From JBBQWS01 sp038210415 (GTDB taxonomy: Bacteria > Actinomycetota > Actinomycetes > Prado026), in the NCBI GenBank assembly GCA_038210415.1, contig JBBQWS010000011.1:1-64000 (forward strand): a stretch of 64,000 bases of DNA, in the 5' to 3' direction. The notes under the pieces were generated by a model. That model saw only the letters and a program-made list of their open reading frames with translations. It was not told where the DNA came from and searched no databases. The stretch's first letter is position 1; each line of letters opens with the position of its first letter. Positions 33,351 through 41,267 of this stretch are shown piece after piece. A program made the position numbers and the translations under genes.

Positions 33351-34054
33351 CGGATCAGCCCGACCCGGAGCTGACCGACGCCGACGACGTGTTCGTCCGG
33401 TCGCTGCTCGCCGACGTCCCCGCCGTCGCCATGCCCGACGACGTCGTCGCCCGGATCCGCGCCGCCCTCGCCGACGAGCCCGACGTGGTCGCCGCCACCA
33501 CCGTCGTCCCGCTGGCCGGTCGGCGACGCAGCGCACCTCGGCTGCTGCAAGCCGCGGCGGCCGTGGTGCTGGTCGTCGGAGGCGGCGCGTTCGCGGTGAA
33601 GGCCCTCGGCGGCTCCGGCGACTCGGCGAGCAGAACCACTTCAGGAGCCGCCTCAGCCGCTGGAGCCGAGACCGGTGCGCCGCCCGTGGTGACGAGCAGC
33701 GGCACCGCCTACACCCAGGCCAGCCTCGGGGGGGCGGCGCTGGACCTCGTGACCAAGGCCCGCAGCTCGGGGAGCCAGGCTGCGCCGTCGGCCCCACCCA
33801 GCACGGCCTTCGCCGCCAGGCTCGCCGACGACTCGCAGGTGCTGACGCAGTGCATCGTGGCCGTGCAGGGCAACCCGGTGCTCCCGCAACGTGCGATCAC
33901 GGTCGACATCGGCACGTTCGAGGGCAAGCCGGCCGTGGTGGTCGTCGTACAGAGCACCGACCCCCAGGTGCTCACCACGTACGTCACGACCCCCAACTGC
34001 GGCACGACGCCCGAACCCACGATCTTGTACTTCGCAAACGTCCGGCGTCCGTAG
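33347..34054 (+). CDS. Anti-sigma-M factor-like membrane protein
   Basis: A 235-residue protein overlapping sigM by 4 bases. The N-terminal cytoplasmic domain (about 1-60) has VRSLLADVPAVAMPDDVVARI, which fits an anti-sigma helix bundle but without the zinc HxxxCxxC motif. A single span lies at about 67-85 (LLQAAAAVVLVVGGGAFAV), followed by a Ser/Ala-rich linker and a beta-rich outside domain with two Cys. Position and topology match mycobacterial RsmA. It would hold SigM inactive at the membrane; direct evidence is context plus topology. Confidence 0.75.
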   Translation: MTDQPDPELTDADDVFVRSLLADVPAVAMPDDVVARIRAALADEPDVVAATTVVPLAGRRRSAPRLLQAAAAVVLVVGGGAFAVKALGGSGDSASRTTSGAASAAGAETGAPPVVTSSGTAYTQASLGGAALDLVTKARSSGSQAAPSAPPSTAFAARLADDSQVLTQCIVAVQGNPVLPQRAITVDIGTFEGKPAVVVVVQSTDPQVLTTYVTTPNCGTTPEPTILYFANVRRP

Positions 34055-34058
34055 CCGC

Positions 34059-34084
34059 GGAATGCGCGCGCCCTAGGATCGGTT
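34059..34084 (+). promoter_or_regulatory. Sigma-R type promoter of trxB
   Basis: GGAAT (34059-34063) and GTT (34082-34084) are separated by exactly 18 bases, the consensus of the actinobacterial thiol-stress factor sigma-R/SigH (GGAAT-N18-GTT). It lies 33 bases before the trxB start, where sigma-R promoters of trxBA are found in Streptomyces. The position and spacing are a direct match. Confidence 0.8.
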
Positions 34085-34116
34085 CCAGGGGTACACCATC
34101 CGACCAGGGAGCCACC

Positions 34117-35127
34117 GTGTCGACCGGCACCAGCAAGGCGAGCAGCAGCGACGTCCGCAACGTCATCATCATCGGCTCCGGGCCGGCCGGCTACACCGCG
34201 GCGATCTACGCCGCACGCGCCAACCTGCGTCCGCTGGTCTTCGAGGGTTCGGTCACTGCCGGTGGCGCTCTGATGAACACCACCGACGTCGAGAACTTCC
34301 CGGGCTTCCCCGACGGAGTGATGGGTCCTGACCTGATGGACAGCCTCCGGGCGCAGGCCGAGAAGTTCGGTGCCGAGCTCGTCACCGACGACATCACCGG
34401 GGTCGACCTCACCGGTGCGGTCAAGGTCGTCACCGACGGCGCCGGCCAGACCCACAGCGCCCACGCGGTCATCCTCGCCACCGGGTCGAAGTACCGCGAG
34501 CTGGGCCTGCCGAACGAGAAGCGACTGTCCGGCCGCGGTGTCTCGTGGTGCGCCACCTGCGACGGCTTCTTCTTCAAGGAGCAGGACATCGCCGTGGTCG
34601 GTGGCGGTGACTCGGCCCTCGAGGAGGCGACGTTCCTGACCCGGTTCGCCCGCAGCGTCACCCTGATCCACCGCCGCGACTCGCTGCGCGCTTCCAAGAT
34701 CATGCAGGATCGGGCGCTCGCCAACGAGAAGATGCGGTTCGCCTGGAACAGCGAGGTCGCCGACGTCCTCGGCGACGACCGCATGACCGGGCTACGACTG
34801 CGCGACACCCGCACCGGCGAGCAGCGCGACCTGGCCGCCACCGGCCTGTTCGTCGCCATCGGCCATGACCCGCGCAGCGAGCTCGTCGAGGGCCAGGTGC
34901 ACCGCGACGAGGAAGGGTACGTCCAGGTCACGCACCCAAGCACCCGGACGAACCTGTCCGGGGTGTTCGCCTGCGGCGACCTCGTCGACCACCACTACCG
35001 GCAGGCCATCACCGCCGCCGGCACGGGCTGCGCGGCGGCGCTGGACGCTGAGCGCTACCTCGCCGACCTCGACGACGCGCAGCTCACCGGCGACTCCGCC
35101 CAGCTCGGCGTCTCGATGTCGGCCTGA
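34117..35127 (+). CDS. trxB: Thioredoxin reductase
   Basis: A 336-residue flavoprotein with GTG start. Sites: FAD loop NVIIIGSGPAGYTAAIYAAR (about 16-35), redox CATC in SWCATCDGFFF (about 146-156), NADPH loop VVGGGDSALEEATF (about 166-179), and the FAD-binding GVFACGDLVDHHYRQAITAAG end. It passes NADPH electrons to thioredoxin. A sigma-R type promoter precedes it and trxA follows after 67 bases. The 15 or so N-terminal residues are variable and Ser-rich. Confidence 0.96.
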   Translation: MSTGTSKASSSDVRNVIIIGSGPAGYTAAIYAARANLRPLVFEGSVTAGGALMNTTDVENFPGFPDGVMGPDLMDSLRAQAEKFGAELVTDDITGVDLTGAVKVVTDGAGQTHSAHAVILATGSKYRELGLPNEKRLSGRGVSWCATCDGFFFKEQDIAVVGGGDSALEEATFLTRFARSVTLIHRRDSLRASKIMQDRALANEKMRFAWNSEVADVLGDDRMTGLRLRDTRTGEQRDLAATGLFVAIGHDPRSELVEGQVHRDEEGYVQVTHPSTRTNLSGVFACGDLVDHHYRQAITAAGTGCAAALDAERYLADLDDAQLTGDSAQLGVSMSA

Positions 35128-35194
35128 CCGCACGTTGGCCTGACCGTCCAAACCCCCTAACCCGACCAGCCCAGCAATCCCGAGAGGACTCCCC

Positions 35195-35524
35195 GTGGGA
35201 ACCAACACCAGCAAGGTGACCGACGCGTCGTTCGCCGCCGACGTCCTGGCCAGCGACAAGCCCGTCCTGGTCGACTTCTGGGCGGAGTGGTGCGGCCCGT
35301 GCCGCGCAGTCGGTCCGATTCTCGAGGAGATCGCCGGCGAGCACGCCGACAGCATCCGCATCGTCAAGCTCAACATCGACGAGAACCCCAAGGTCGCCGC
35401 GTCGTACGGCATCACCTCGATCCCGACGATGAGCGTCTTCTCCGGCGGCGAGCTCGTGAAGCAGATCGTCGGCGCGAAGCCGAAGGCCGCCCTGCTCAAG
35501 GACCTCGCGCCGTTCCTGGCCTGA
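35195..35524 (+). CDS. trxA: Thioredoxin
   Basis: A 109-residue thioredoxin, GTG start, with active site WCGPCR (about 32-37) in FWAEWCGPCR, cis-Pro in SIPTMSVF and the usual fold. It reduces protein disulfides and is recharged by the TrxB upstream. A short stem CTGGCC/GGCCAG (35516-35531) contains its stop codon and may reduce read-through into the next gene. Confidence 0.95.
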   Translation: MGTNTSKVTDASFAADVLASDKPVLVDFWAEWCGPCRAVGPILEEIAGEHADSIRIVKLNIDENPKVAASYGITSIPTMSVFSGGELVKQIVGAKPKAALLKDLAPFLA

Positions 35525-35603
35525 CGGCCAGCCACACCTTCCGGAGGTCGTCCGGGTTACGATCTCGGTTCGTCCGAGTGATGCCCAGACGGCTTTCCGG
35601 GAG

Positions 35604-36794
35604 GTGGTGCAGGCAGTGACCCGTCCCTCGTCGAACCCGCTCTACCGCCTGGGTGACCGGGGTCCCGCCGTAGCCGAGATCCGGGCCCGGCTGGCTGTCC
35701 TCGGGCTGCTCCCCGGGGGTGTCGACGAGCTGCGCTCCGACGCCTTCGCCACCGCCGAGTTCGACCGTAGCGTCGACGCGGCGGTGCGCGGGTTCCAGCA
35801 GCAGCGTGGGGCCAGCGTCGACGGCATCGTCGGGCCCCAGACCTGGCGCCTGCTAGACGACGCACGGTGGCGCCTCGGCGACCGCGTCCTCTGGTTCGCC
35901 CCCAGCCACCTCCTCAGCGGCGACGACGTCGCGGCGCTCCAGCAACGCCTGCTCGACCTCGGCTTCGACGCCGGTCGGGCCGACGGCATCTTCGGCCGCG
36001 AGACCGAGCTGGCCCTGCGCGAGTTCCAGCGCGGCGTCGGGATCCCCGCTGACGGCACCTGCGGACCCGCCAGCTTCCAGGCCCTCGACCGGCTGGTGCG
36101 CACCGTCACCGGCGGCGCCCCCGCCGCCCTGCGCGAGGCGGAGCGGATTCGCCGCCGAGGTCCGACCCTCGCCGGCAAGGTCGTGGTGGTCGACCCGGGG
36201 CACGGCGGCGCCGACCTCGGCAACACCGCCCACGGCCTCACCGAGGCGAGGCTGACCGAGGACCTGGCCGCCCGTATCGAGGGTCGGCTGACGGCCACCG
36301 GTGTCACGGCCTACCTCACCCGCGGCCGGCTCGCCGACGACGAGTCGGCGCCCGGCGACATCGAACGCGCGGACACCGCCAACCGGCTCGAGGCCGACCT
36401 GATGATCTCGATCCACGTCGACGCCTGCGGTTCAAGCGCTGCCGCCAATGGGGTCGCGACGTACTTCTACGGAAACCGGCTTCCGGGCGGGCAGTCACCG
36501 GTGGGGCAGCGCTTCGCCGACCTCCTCCAGCGCGAGGTCGCGGCCCGCACCGACCTGCTCGACTGCGGGGTGCACGAGAAGACCTGGGACGTCCTGCGCC
36601 GCACCCGGATGCCCGCCGTACGCCTCGAGCTGGGCTACGTCACCCACGCCGGCGACGCCGCACGACTCGGCGACGCGGCCTTCCGGGACGCGGTCGCCGA
36701 GGCCGTGGTGGCCGCGGTGCAACGGCTCTACCTGCCGCTCGAGGACGACACCCCGACCGGGTCGATCCGGCTGCCCGACCTCGTGCCCAAGTAG
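35604..36794 (+). CDS. cwlM: CwlM-like N-acetylmuramoyl-L-alanine amidase homologue, cytoplasmic
   Basis: A 396-residue protein with no signal peptide. Order: two peptidoglycan-binding-1 domains (about 14-75 and 90-155), then an Amidase_3 domain (about 190-375) with VDPGHGG, E in ARLTEDLA, SIHVDA and VRLELGY as the zinc and catalytic residues, so the metal site looks intact. The C-terminus is EDDTPTGSIRLPDLVP. In mycobacteria, CwlM at this locus acts inside the cell, is phosphorylated by PknB near its C-terminal PTG motif and activates MurA. The tail here suggests the same role. GTG 35604, with GTG 35616 as an alternative. Confidence 0.85.
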   Translation: MVQAVTRPSSNPLYRLGDRGPAVAEIRARLAVLGLLPGGVDELRSDAFATAEFDRSVDAAVRGFQQQRGASVDGIVGPQTWRLLDDARWRLGDRVLWFAPSHLLSGDDVAALQQRLLDLGFDAGRADGIFGRETELALREFQRGVGIPADGTCGPASFQALDRLVRTVTGGAPAALREAERIRRRGPTLAGKVVVVDPGHGGADLGNTAHGLTEARLTEDLAARIEGRLTATGVTAYLTRGRLADDESAPGDIERADTANRLEADLMISIHVDACGSSAAANGVATYFYGNRLPGGQSPVGQRFADLLQREVAARTDLLDCGVHEKTWDVLRRTRMPAVRLELGYVTHAGDAARLGDAAFRDAVAEAVVAAVQRLYLPLEDDTPTGSIRLPDLVPK

Positions 36795-36802
36795 TCGCCC
36801 GG

Positions 36803-36976
36803 CTAGCGGTCCCGCGGAAGCACGACGTAGCGGTCGAGCGAGGGGGCCGGCGGCACGTAGCCGGACCCCGCGGCGGGCCCGACCGGCGGCCGGTGCCGAG
36901 GCCGCAGCAGCTCGGCGACGAACCCGCCCAGCGCCGCCATCACCACAGCGACGAGCAACCATCGCGCGAGCTTCAT
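36803..36976 (-). CDS. 57-residue single-span membrane protein
   Basis: A short reverse-strand gene, ATG 36976 preceded by GGAGG, ending at TAG 36803. The N-terminus MKLARWLLVAVVMAALGGFV is a span, followed by an Arg/Pro-rich stretch (RPRHRPPVG) and a tail ending LDRYVVLPRDR. It lies convergent with cwlM (8-base gap) and divergent from the aminotransferase gene. Function unknown. The ribosome site and the clear membrane anchor support it as real. Confidence 0.65.
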   Translation of the reverse strand: MKLARWLLVAVVMAALGGFVAELLRPRHRPPVGPAAGSGYVPPAPSLDRYVVLPRDR

Positions 36977-37068
36977 CCAAGGCCTCCGGGGGGTCGTGAA
37001 CTCGGTCACCGGCTCCGTACGGCAGGCTAGTACCCCGGCCAGCCGGCGGCGACCCACTCGGAGGTGAC

Positions 37069-38412
37069 ATGGACGGCTCCGCACTCCCCGCCGTTCCAGG
37101 ACCCGTCCGCGGATCTCGGCTCGACCCGTTCTTGTCCTCCTACGCCGCGCGGGCCCGCTCGATGACCGCCTCCGAGATCCGGGCCCTGTTCTCCGTGGCC
37201 TCCCGGCCGGAGGTCGTGTCGCTGGCCGGCGGCATGCCGTTCGTGTCCGCGCTCGCGCTCGACTCGATCGGCCAGAGCTTCGCCACCCTGGTCACCGAGC
37301 GTGGCGCCGAGTCGTTGCAGTACGGCTCAGGCCAAGGTCACGTCGAGCTGCGCGAGCAGATCGCCGAGCTGTTGATGCCGCCGGTGGGCGTGCAGGCGCA
37401 CCCCGACGACGTCGTCGTCACCGTCGGCTCGCAGCAGGCGCTCGACCTGGTCACCCGCATCCTGTGCGATCCCGGCGACGTCGTGGTCGCCGAGGCTCCG
37501 TCGTACGTCGGCGCGCTGTCGCTGTTCGCGGCATACGAGGTGGCTGTCGAGCACGTCGTGATGGACGCCGAGGGTCTGGTGCCCGAGGCGCTGCGCGAGC
37601 GGTTCGCCGCACTCGCCGCAGCCGGTCGACGGCCCAAGTTCCTCTACACCGTCCCCTCGTTCCACAACCCGGCCGGCGTCACCCAGGGCCAGACCCGGCG
37701 CACCGAAATCCTTGCCCTGTGCCAGGAATTCGGTGTCCCGGTGCTCGAGGACGACCCCTACGGGCTGCTCGGCTTCGACGGGGTCGTCCCCCGCGCCCTG
37801 CGCGCGGACGACCACGAAGGCGTGCTCTATCTGGGCTCGTTCTCCAAGACCTTCGCGCCCGGGCTCCGAGTCGGCTGGGTCGTCGCCCCGCACGGCGTCC
37901 GCGAGAAGCTCGTCCTGGCAGCGGAGGCCTCGGTGCTGTGCCCGTCGTCGTTCGCGCAGCTCGCCGTGAGCGGCTACCTCGCGACCCAGCCGTGGTGGGA
38001 CCAGGTCAAGGTCTTCCGTGAGGTCTATCGCGAGCGACGTGATGCGCTGCTCGACGCGATGTCGGCCCAGTTCCCCGACGGCACCACCTGGACGGTGCCC
38101 GGCGGCGGCTTCTACTCGTGGGTGACCCTGCCCGAAGGCGTCGACGCCACCGCGATGCTCCCGCGTGCGGTGACCGAACGGGTCGCCTACGTCCCCGGCA
38201 CCGCGTTCTACGCGGGCAGTGCCAAGATCCTCGGCCGGCGGTCGTTGCGACTGTCGTACTGCTATCCCGAGCCCGATCGCATCCGCGAAGGCGTCCGCAG
38301 GCTCGCCGCCGTCATCGAAGAGGAGCTCGACGTGCTGGCAACGTTCGGACCGGCCGCCACCGCGGGAGACACCGGCACCCCGTCCGACGTACCCGGACCG
38401 GCCACCGCATGA
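37069..38412 (+). CDS. PLP-dependent aminotransferase, class I/II (2-aminoadipate type)
   Basis: A 447-residue fold-type I aminotransferase. Key parts: ALFSVASRPEVVSLAGGMP (about 40-58), SQQALDLVTRIL with the cofactor phosphate loop, VPSFHNPAGVTQ (about 197-208), EDDPYGLLGF with the ring Asp/Tyr, and GSFSKTFAPGLRVGW with the PLP lysine (about 262-276). It resembles LysN and valine-pyruvate-type enzymes and the catalytic half of MocR proteins, but no DNA-binding domain is present. Its stop overlaps the Ddl-like start (ATGA), so the pair is co-translated. Substrate unknown. Confidence 0.85.
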   Translation: MDGSALPAVPGPVRGSRLDPFLSSYAARARSMTASEIRALFSVASRPEVVSLAGGMPFVSALALDSIGQSFATLVTERGAESLQYGSGQGHVELREQIAELLMPPVGVQAHPDDVVVTVGSQQALDLVTRILCDPGDVVVAEAPSYVGALSLFAAYEVAVEHVVMDAEGLVPEALRERFAALAAAGRRPKFLYTVPSFHNPAGVTQGQTRRTEILALCQEFGVPVLEDDPYGLLGFDGVVPRALRADDHEGVLYLGSFSKTFAPGLRVGWVVAPHGVREKLVLAAEASVLCPSSFAQLAVSGYLATQPWWDQVKVFREVYRERRDALLDAMSAQFPDGTTWTVPGGGFYSWVTLPEGVDATAMLPRAVTERVAYVPGTAFYAGSAKILGRRSLRLSYCYPEPDRIREGVRRLAAVIEEELDVLATFGPAATAGDTGTPSDVPGPATA

Positions 38413-39371
38413 CCGGCTCCGAGCGGGTGGTCGTGCTCGCCGGCGGGCTCTCGCACGAACGCGATGTGTCGCTCCGGTCCGGGCGTCGGGTCGCCGATGC
38501 GCTGCGCGGGGTCGGTGTCGAGGTCGCGCTGCTCGATGTCGACGGCGCCCTCCTGCCGGCCCTGGCTGCCGACCCGCCGGCCGTGGTCGTCCCGCTGCTG
38601 CACGGCGCGAGCGGTGAGGACGGCGCCCTGCGCGACGTGCTGGGCCTGCTCGGACTGCCGTACGTCGGATCGCGGCCAGCGGCCTGCCGAGTCGCATTCG
38701 ATAAGCCTGCTGCTTCTACTGTGGCGGCTGCGGCTGGTCTGGCCACCCCATTGTCGGTGGCCCTGCCGCAGACGACGTTCCGTGAGCTCGGCGCCGCAGC
38801 CGTCATGACCGCGCTGCTCGACACCCTCGGTCTCCCGTTGATGGTGAAACCGGCCCGGGGAGGGTCGTCGCTGGGTGCGGCAGTCGTCCGAACGGCTGCC
38901 GAGCTGCCACCGGTGATGGTGAGCTGCTTCTCGTACGGTGACACCGCGGTCGTCGAGCGGTTCGTCACCGGCACCGAGGTCGCGGTGTCGGTCGTCGAGA
39001 CCGACGGCGGTCTGATGGTGCTGCCCGGCGTCGAGATCGTGCCCGACGGGGGCTTCTACGACTATTCCGCGCGCTACACCGCGGGGGCCACGGAGTTCTT
39101 CGCGCCGGCCAGGCTGCCGGCCGAGGCGATCGTCGCGTGTGCCGACGCGGCGCTCACCGCGCACCAGGCCCTCGGGCTCAGCCACCTGTCCCGCACCGAC
39201 CTGATCGTCGACGTCGACGGCCGGCCGTGGTTCCTCGAGGTCAACGTCGCTCCCGGCATGACCGAGACGTCGCTCTTCCCGCAGTCGGTCGCCGCCGCGG
39301 GCCTGGACCTGGGCACCCTGTGGAAGGCCCTGGTCGAGCGAGTGCGGCGGACCCCGTCGGCTACCGGCTGA
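38409..39371 (+). CDS. D-alanine-D-alanine ligase-like ATP-grasp protein
   Basis: A 320-residue ATP-grasp ligase. N-terminal VVVLAGGLSHERDVSLRSG and HGASGEDGALRDVLGLLGLP match Ddl substrate sites; LPLMVKPARGGSSLG and ERFVTGTEVAVSV form the ATP pocket; FLEVNVAPGMTETSLFPQ holds the metal Asn/Glu. Ddl joins two D-Ala for peptidoglycan. A main Ddl usually lies elsewhere, so this copy, paired with an aminotransferase beside parB, may use other substrates. Its last 11 bases overlap the end of parB on the opposite strand. Confidence 0.85.
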   Translation: MTGSERVVVLAGGLSHERDVSLRSGRRVADALRGVGVEVALLDVDGALLPALAADPPAVVVPLLHGASGEDGALRDVLGLLGLPYVGSRPAACRVAFDKPAASTVAAAAGLATPLSVALPQTTFRELGAAAVMTALLDTLGLPLMVKPARGGSSLGAAVVRTAAELPPVMVSCFSYGDTAVVERFVTGTEVAVSVVETDGGLMVLPGVEIVPDGGFYDYSARYTAGATEFFAPARLPAEAIVACADAALTAHQALGLSHLSRTDLIVDVDGRPWFLEVNVAPGMTETSLFPQSVAAAGLDLGTLWKALVERVRRTPSATG

Positions 39372-40320
39372 CGTCGTCGCCGGGCGCCAGCAGGCTGACG
39401 ATGCGCTGGAGGTCGTCGAGCGAGGCGAAGTCGATCGTCACCTTGCCGCGGGTGCGGCCCAGGTCGACCCGGACCCGGGTCTCGTACCGGTCCGAAAGCC
39501 GGGCCGCCAGCTCGGCCAGCGCGGGAGCGTTCGGCCGCTTCGAGCGGTTACGCGGCTGTTGGTCTGATATCTCGGTATCGCCCAGCGTCACGATCTCCTC
39601 GACCGAACGCACGGACAGCCCCTCGGCGACGATCCGGTGCGCGAGCCGTTCCTGGGCATCGGGGTCCATGAGCCCCAGCAGGGCACGCGCGTGCCCGGCG
39701 GAGAGCACCCCGGCCGCCACCCGGCGCTGGACTGCTGGTGGCAGCCGGAGCAGCCGGATGGTGTTGGAGATCTGCGGCCTCGACCGGCCGATCCGGCGGG
39801 CGAGCTCCTCGTGCGTGCAGCCGAAGTCCTTCAGCAGCTGGTCGTAGGCCGCAGCCTCCTCCAGTGGGTTCAGCTGGCTCCGGTGCAGGTTCTCCAGCAG
39901 CGCGTCCCGCAGCAGGTCGTCGTCAGCGGTGTCACGCACGATCGCCGGGATCGTCGTGAGGCCGGCGACCTTGCTGGCCCGCAGTCGCCGTTCGCCCATC
40001 ACGAGCTCGTACCGGTCACCGCCCAGCGGGCGCACGACGACCGGCTGCAGCAGCCCGATCTCGGTGATCGAGTGCACGAGCTCCGCGAGAGCCTCCTCGT
40101 CGAACACCGACCGTGGCTGCTTCGGGTTCGGCGTGATGGTGTCGATCGGCAGCTCGGCGAAGTGGGCGCCGGCCACCGTGGCGGGGGCGGCACCGGACTG
40201 GGCTCCGGGATCGGACTGCGCGGTCGGCGCACGGACCGCGTCCGGGTCCGGCGGGGGCACCGGTGCAGCCGGGATGAGGGCACCCAGCCCGCGACCGAGG
40301 CCGCCCTTGCGCACGTTCAC
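39361..40320 (-). CDS. parB: Chromosome partitioning protein ParB
   Basis: A 319-residue ParB/Spo0J. After the N-terminal ParA-activating stretch GGLGRGLGALIP (about 6-17) and a linker, the CTP-binding domain has ITPNPKQPR and the GERRLRAS motif (about 112-119); the HTH follows (EELARRIGRSRPQISNTIRLL), then a C-terminal dimer domain. It loads onto parS as a CTP-dependent clamp and condenses the origin. It overlaps parA by 4 bases. Two parS sites lie 0.9 and 1.6 kb away. Confidence 0.95.
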   Translation of the reverse strand: MNVRKGGLGRGLGALIPAAPVPPPDPDAVRAPTAQSDPGAQSGAAPATVAGAHFAELPIDTITPNPKQPRSVFDEEALAELVHSITEIGLLQPVVVRPLGGDRYELVMGERRLRASKVAGLTTIPAIVRDTADDDLLRDALLENLHRSQLNPLEEAAAYDQLLKDFGCTHEELARRIGRSRPQISNTIRLLRLPPAVQRRVAAGVLSAGHARALLGLMDPDAQERLAHRIVAEGLSVRSVEEIVTLGDTEISDQQPRNRSKRPNAPALAELAARLSDRYETRVRVDLGRTRGKVTIDFASLDDLQRIVSLLAPGDDVSR

Positions 40321-41267
40321 CGCTGCTCCTCGTCGTCCGGGTCGATCGGGTCGGCTGGCGCCACCCCGCGGGCGGCCAGCTCACGCGCCGCCTCGAGGTA
40401 CGACAGTGCGCCGCTGGACCCCGGGTCGTACGTCATGACCGTCTGACCGTAGCTGGGCGCCTCACTGATCCGGACCGAGCGGGGAATCAGCGTCTTCAGC
40501 ACCCGGTCGGTGAAGTGCGTGCGGACCTCGTCCGCCACCTGTGCGGCCAGGCGCGTGCGTGCGTCATACATCGTGAGCAGGATCGTCGAGATGTGCAGCG
40601 CCGGGTTCAGGTGGGCCTGCACCAGCTCGACGTTACGCACGAGCTGTCCAAGCCCTTCCAGCGCGTAGTACTCGCACTGGATCGGGATGAACACCTCCTG
40701 GGCCGCCACCATCGCGTTGACGGTGAGAAGCCCCAGCGATGGCGGACAGTCGATGAGTACGTAGTCGAGGCGGTGTCCCCCGGGCTGGTACGCGGCGAGG
40801 GCACGCTGCAGCCGGGACTCCCGGGCCACCATCGACACGAGCTCGATCTCAGCACCGGCGAGGTCGATCGTCGCGGGCGCGCAGAACAGGCCGGAGATGC
40901 CATCGACCGACTGCACCACGTCCGCGAGCGGGACGCTGTCGACGAGCACCTCGTAGACGCTGGGTGTGCCCGCCTGGTGCGGCACGCCGAGCGCGGTCGA
41001 CGCGTTCCCCTGGGGATCCAGGTCGAGCACGAGGACGCGCAGCCCGTGCATCGCCAGGGCGGCCGCCATGTTCACCGTCGACGTCGTCTTGCCGACGCCG
41101 CCCTTCTGGTTGGCCACGGTCATCACTCGGGTTCGGTCCGGGCGCGGCAGGTCGCCGGCGCGCCCGGACCGTACCGCTGCTGCTGTGGCAGCCGCCCGGG
41201 CGATCGGGGTGTCGTCGGTGGCTGCTTCGCCCAGCGCGGTGGTTTCACGTGAAACGGGCTCGTTCAC
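40317..41267 (-). CDS. parA: Chromosome partitioning ATPase ParA
   Basis: A 316-residue ParA/Soj. GTG 41267 overlaps the rsmG stop in a GTGA. The deviant Walker A reads NQKGGVGKTTSTVN (about 53-66), followed by VLDLDPQGNASTALG and LIDCPPSLG, the A' and B motifs. It forms nucleoid-bound dimers that pull ParB-parS complexes. The N-terminal EPVSRETT sequence is coded by a parS palindrome inside the gene. Confidence 0.95.
   Translation of the reverse strand: MNEPVSRETTALGEAATDDTPIARAAATAAAVRSGRAGDLPRPDRTRVMTVANQKGGVGKTTSTVNMAAALAMHGLRVLVLDLDPQGNASTALGVPHQAGTPSVYEVLVDSVPLADVVQSVDGISGLFCAPATIDLAGAEIELVSMVARESRLQRALAAYQPGGHRLDYVLIDCPPSLGLLTVNAMVAAQEVFIPIQCEYYALEGLGQLVRNVELVQAHLNPALHISTILLTMYDARTRLAAQVADEVRTHFTDRVLKTLIPRSVRISEAPSYGQTVMTYDPGSSGALSYLEAARELAARGVAPADPIDPDDEEQR
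41241..41256. promoter_or_regulatory. parS centromere site 1
   Basis: The 14-base palindrome GTTTCACGTGAAAC (41242-41255) is the conserved core of the bacterial parS site TGTTTCACGTGAAACA. It lies inside the start of parA and codes for VSRET. Confidence 0.93.
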
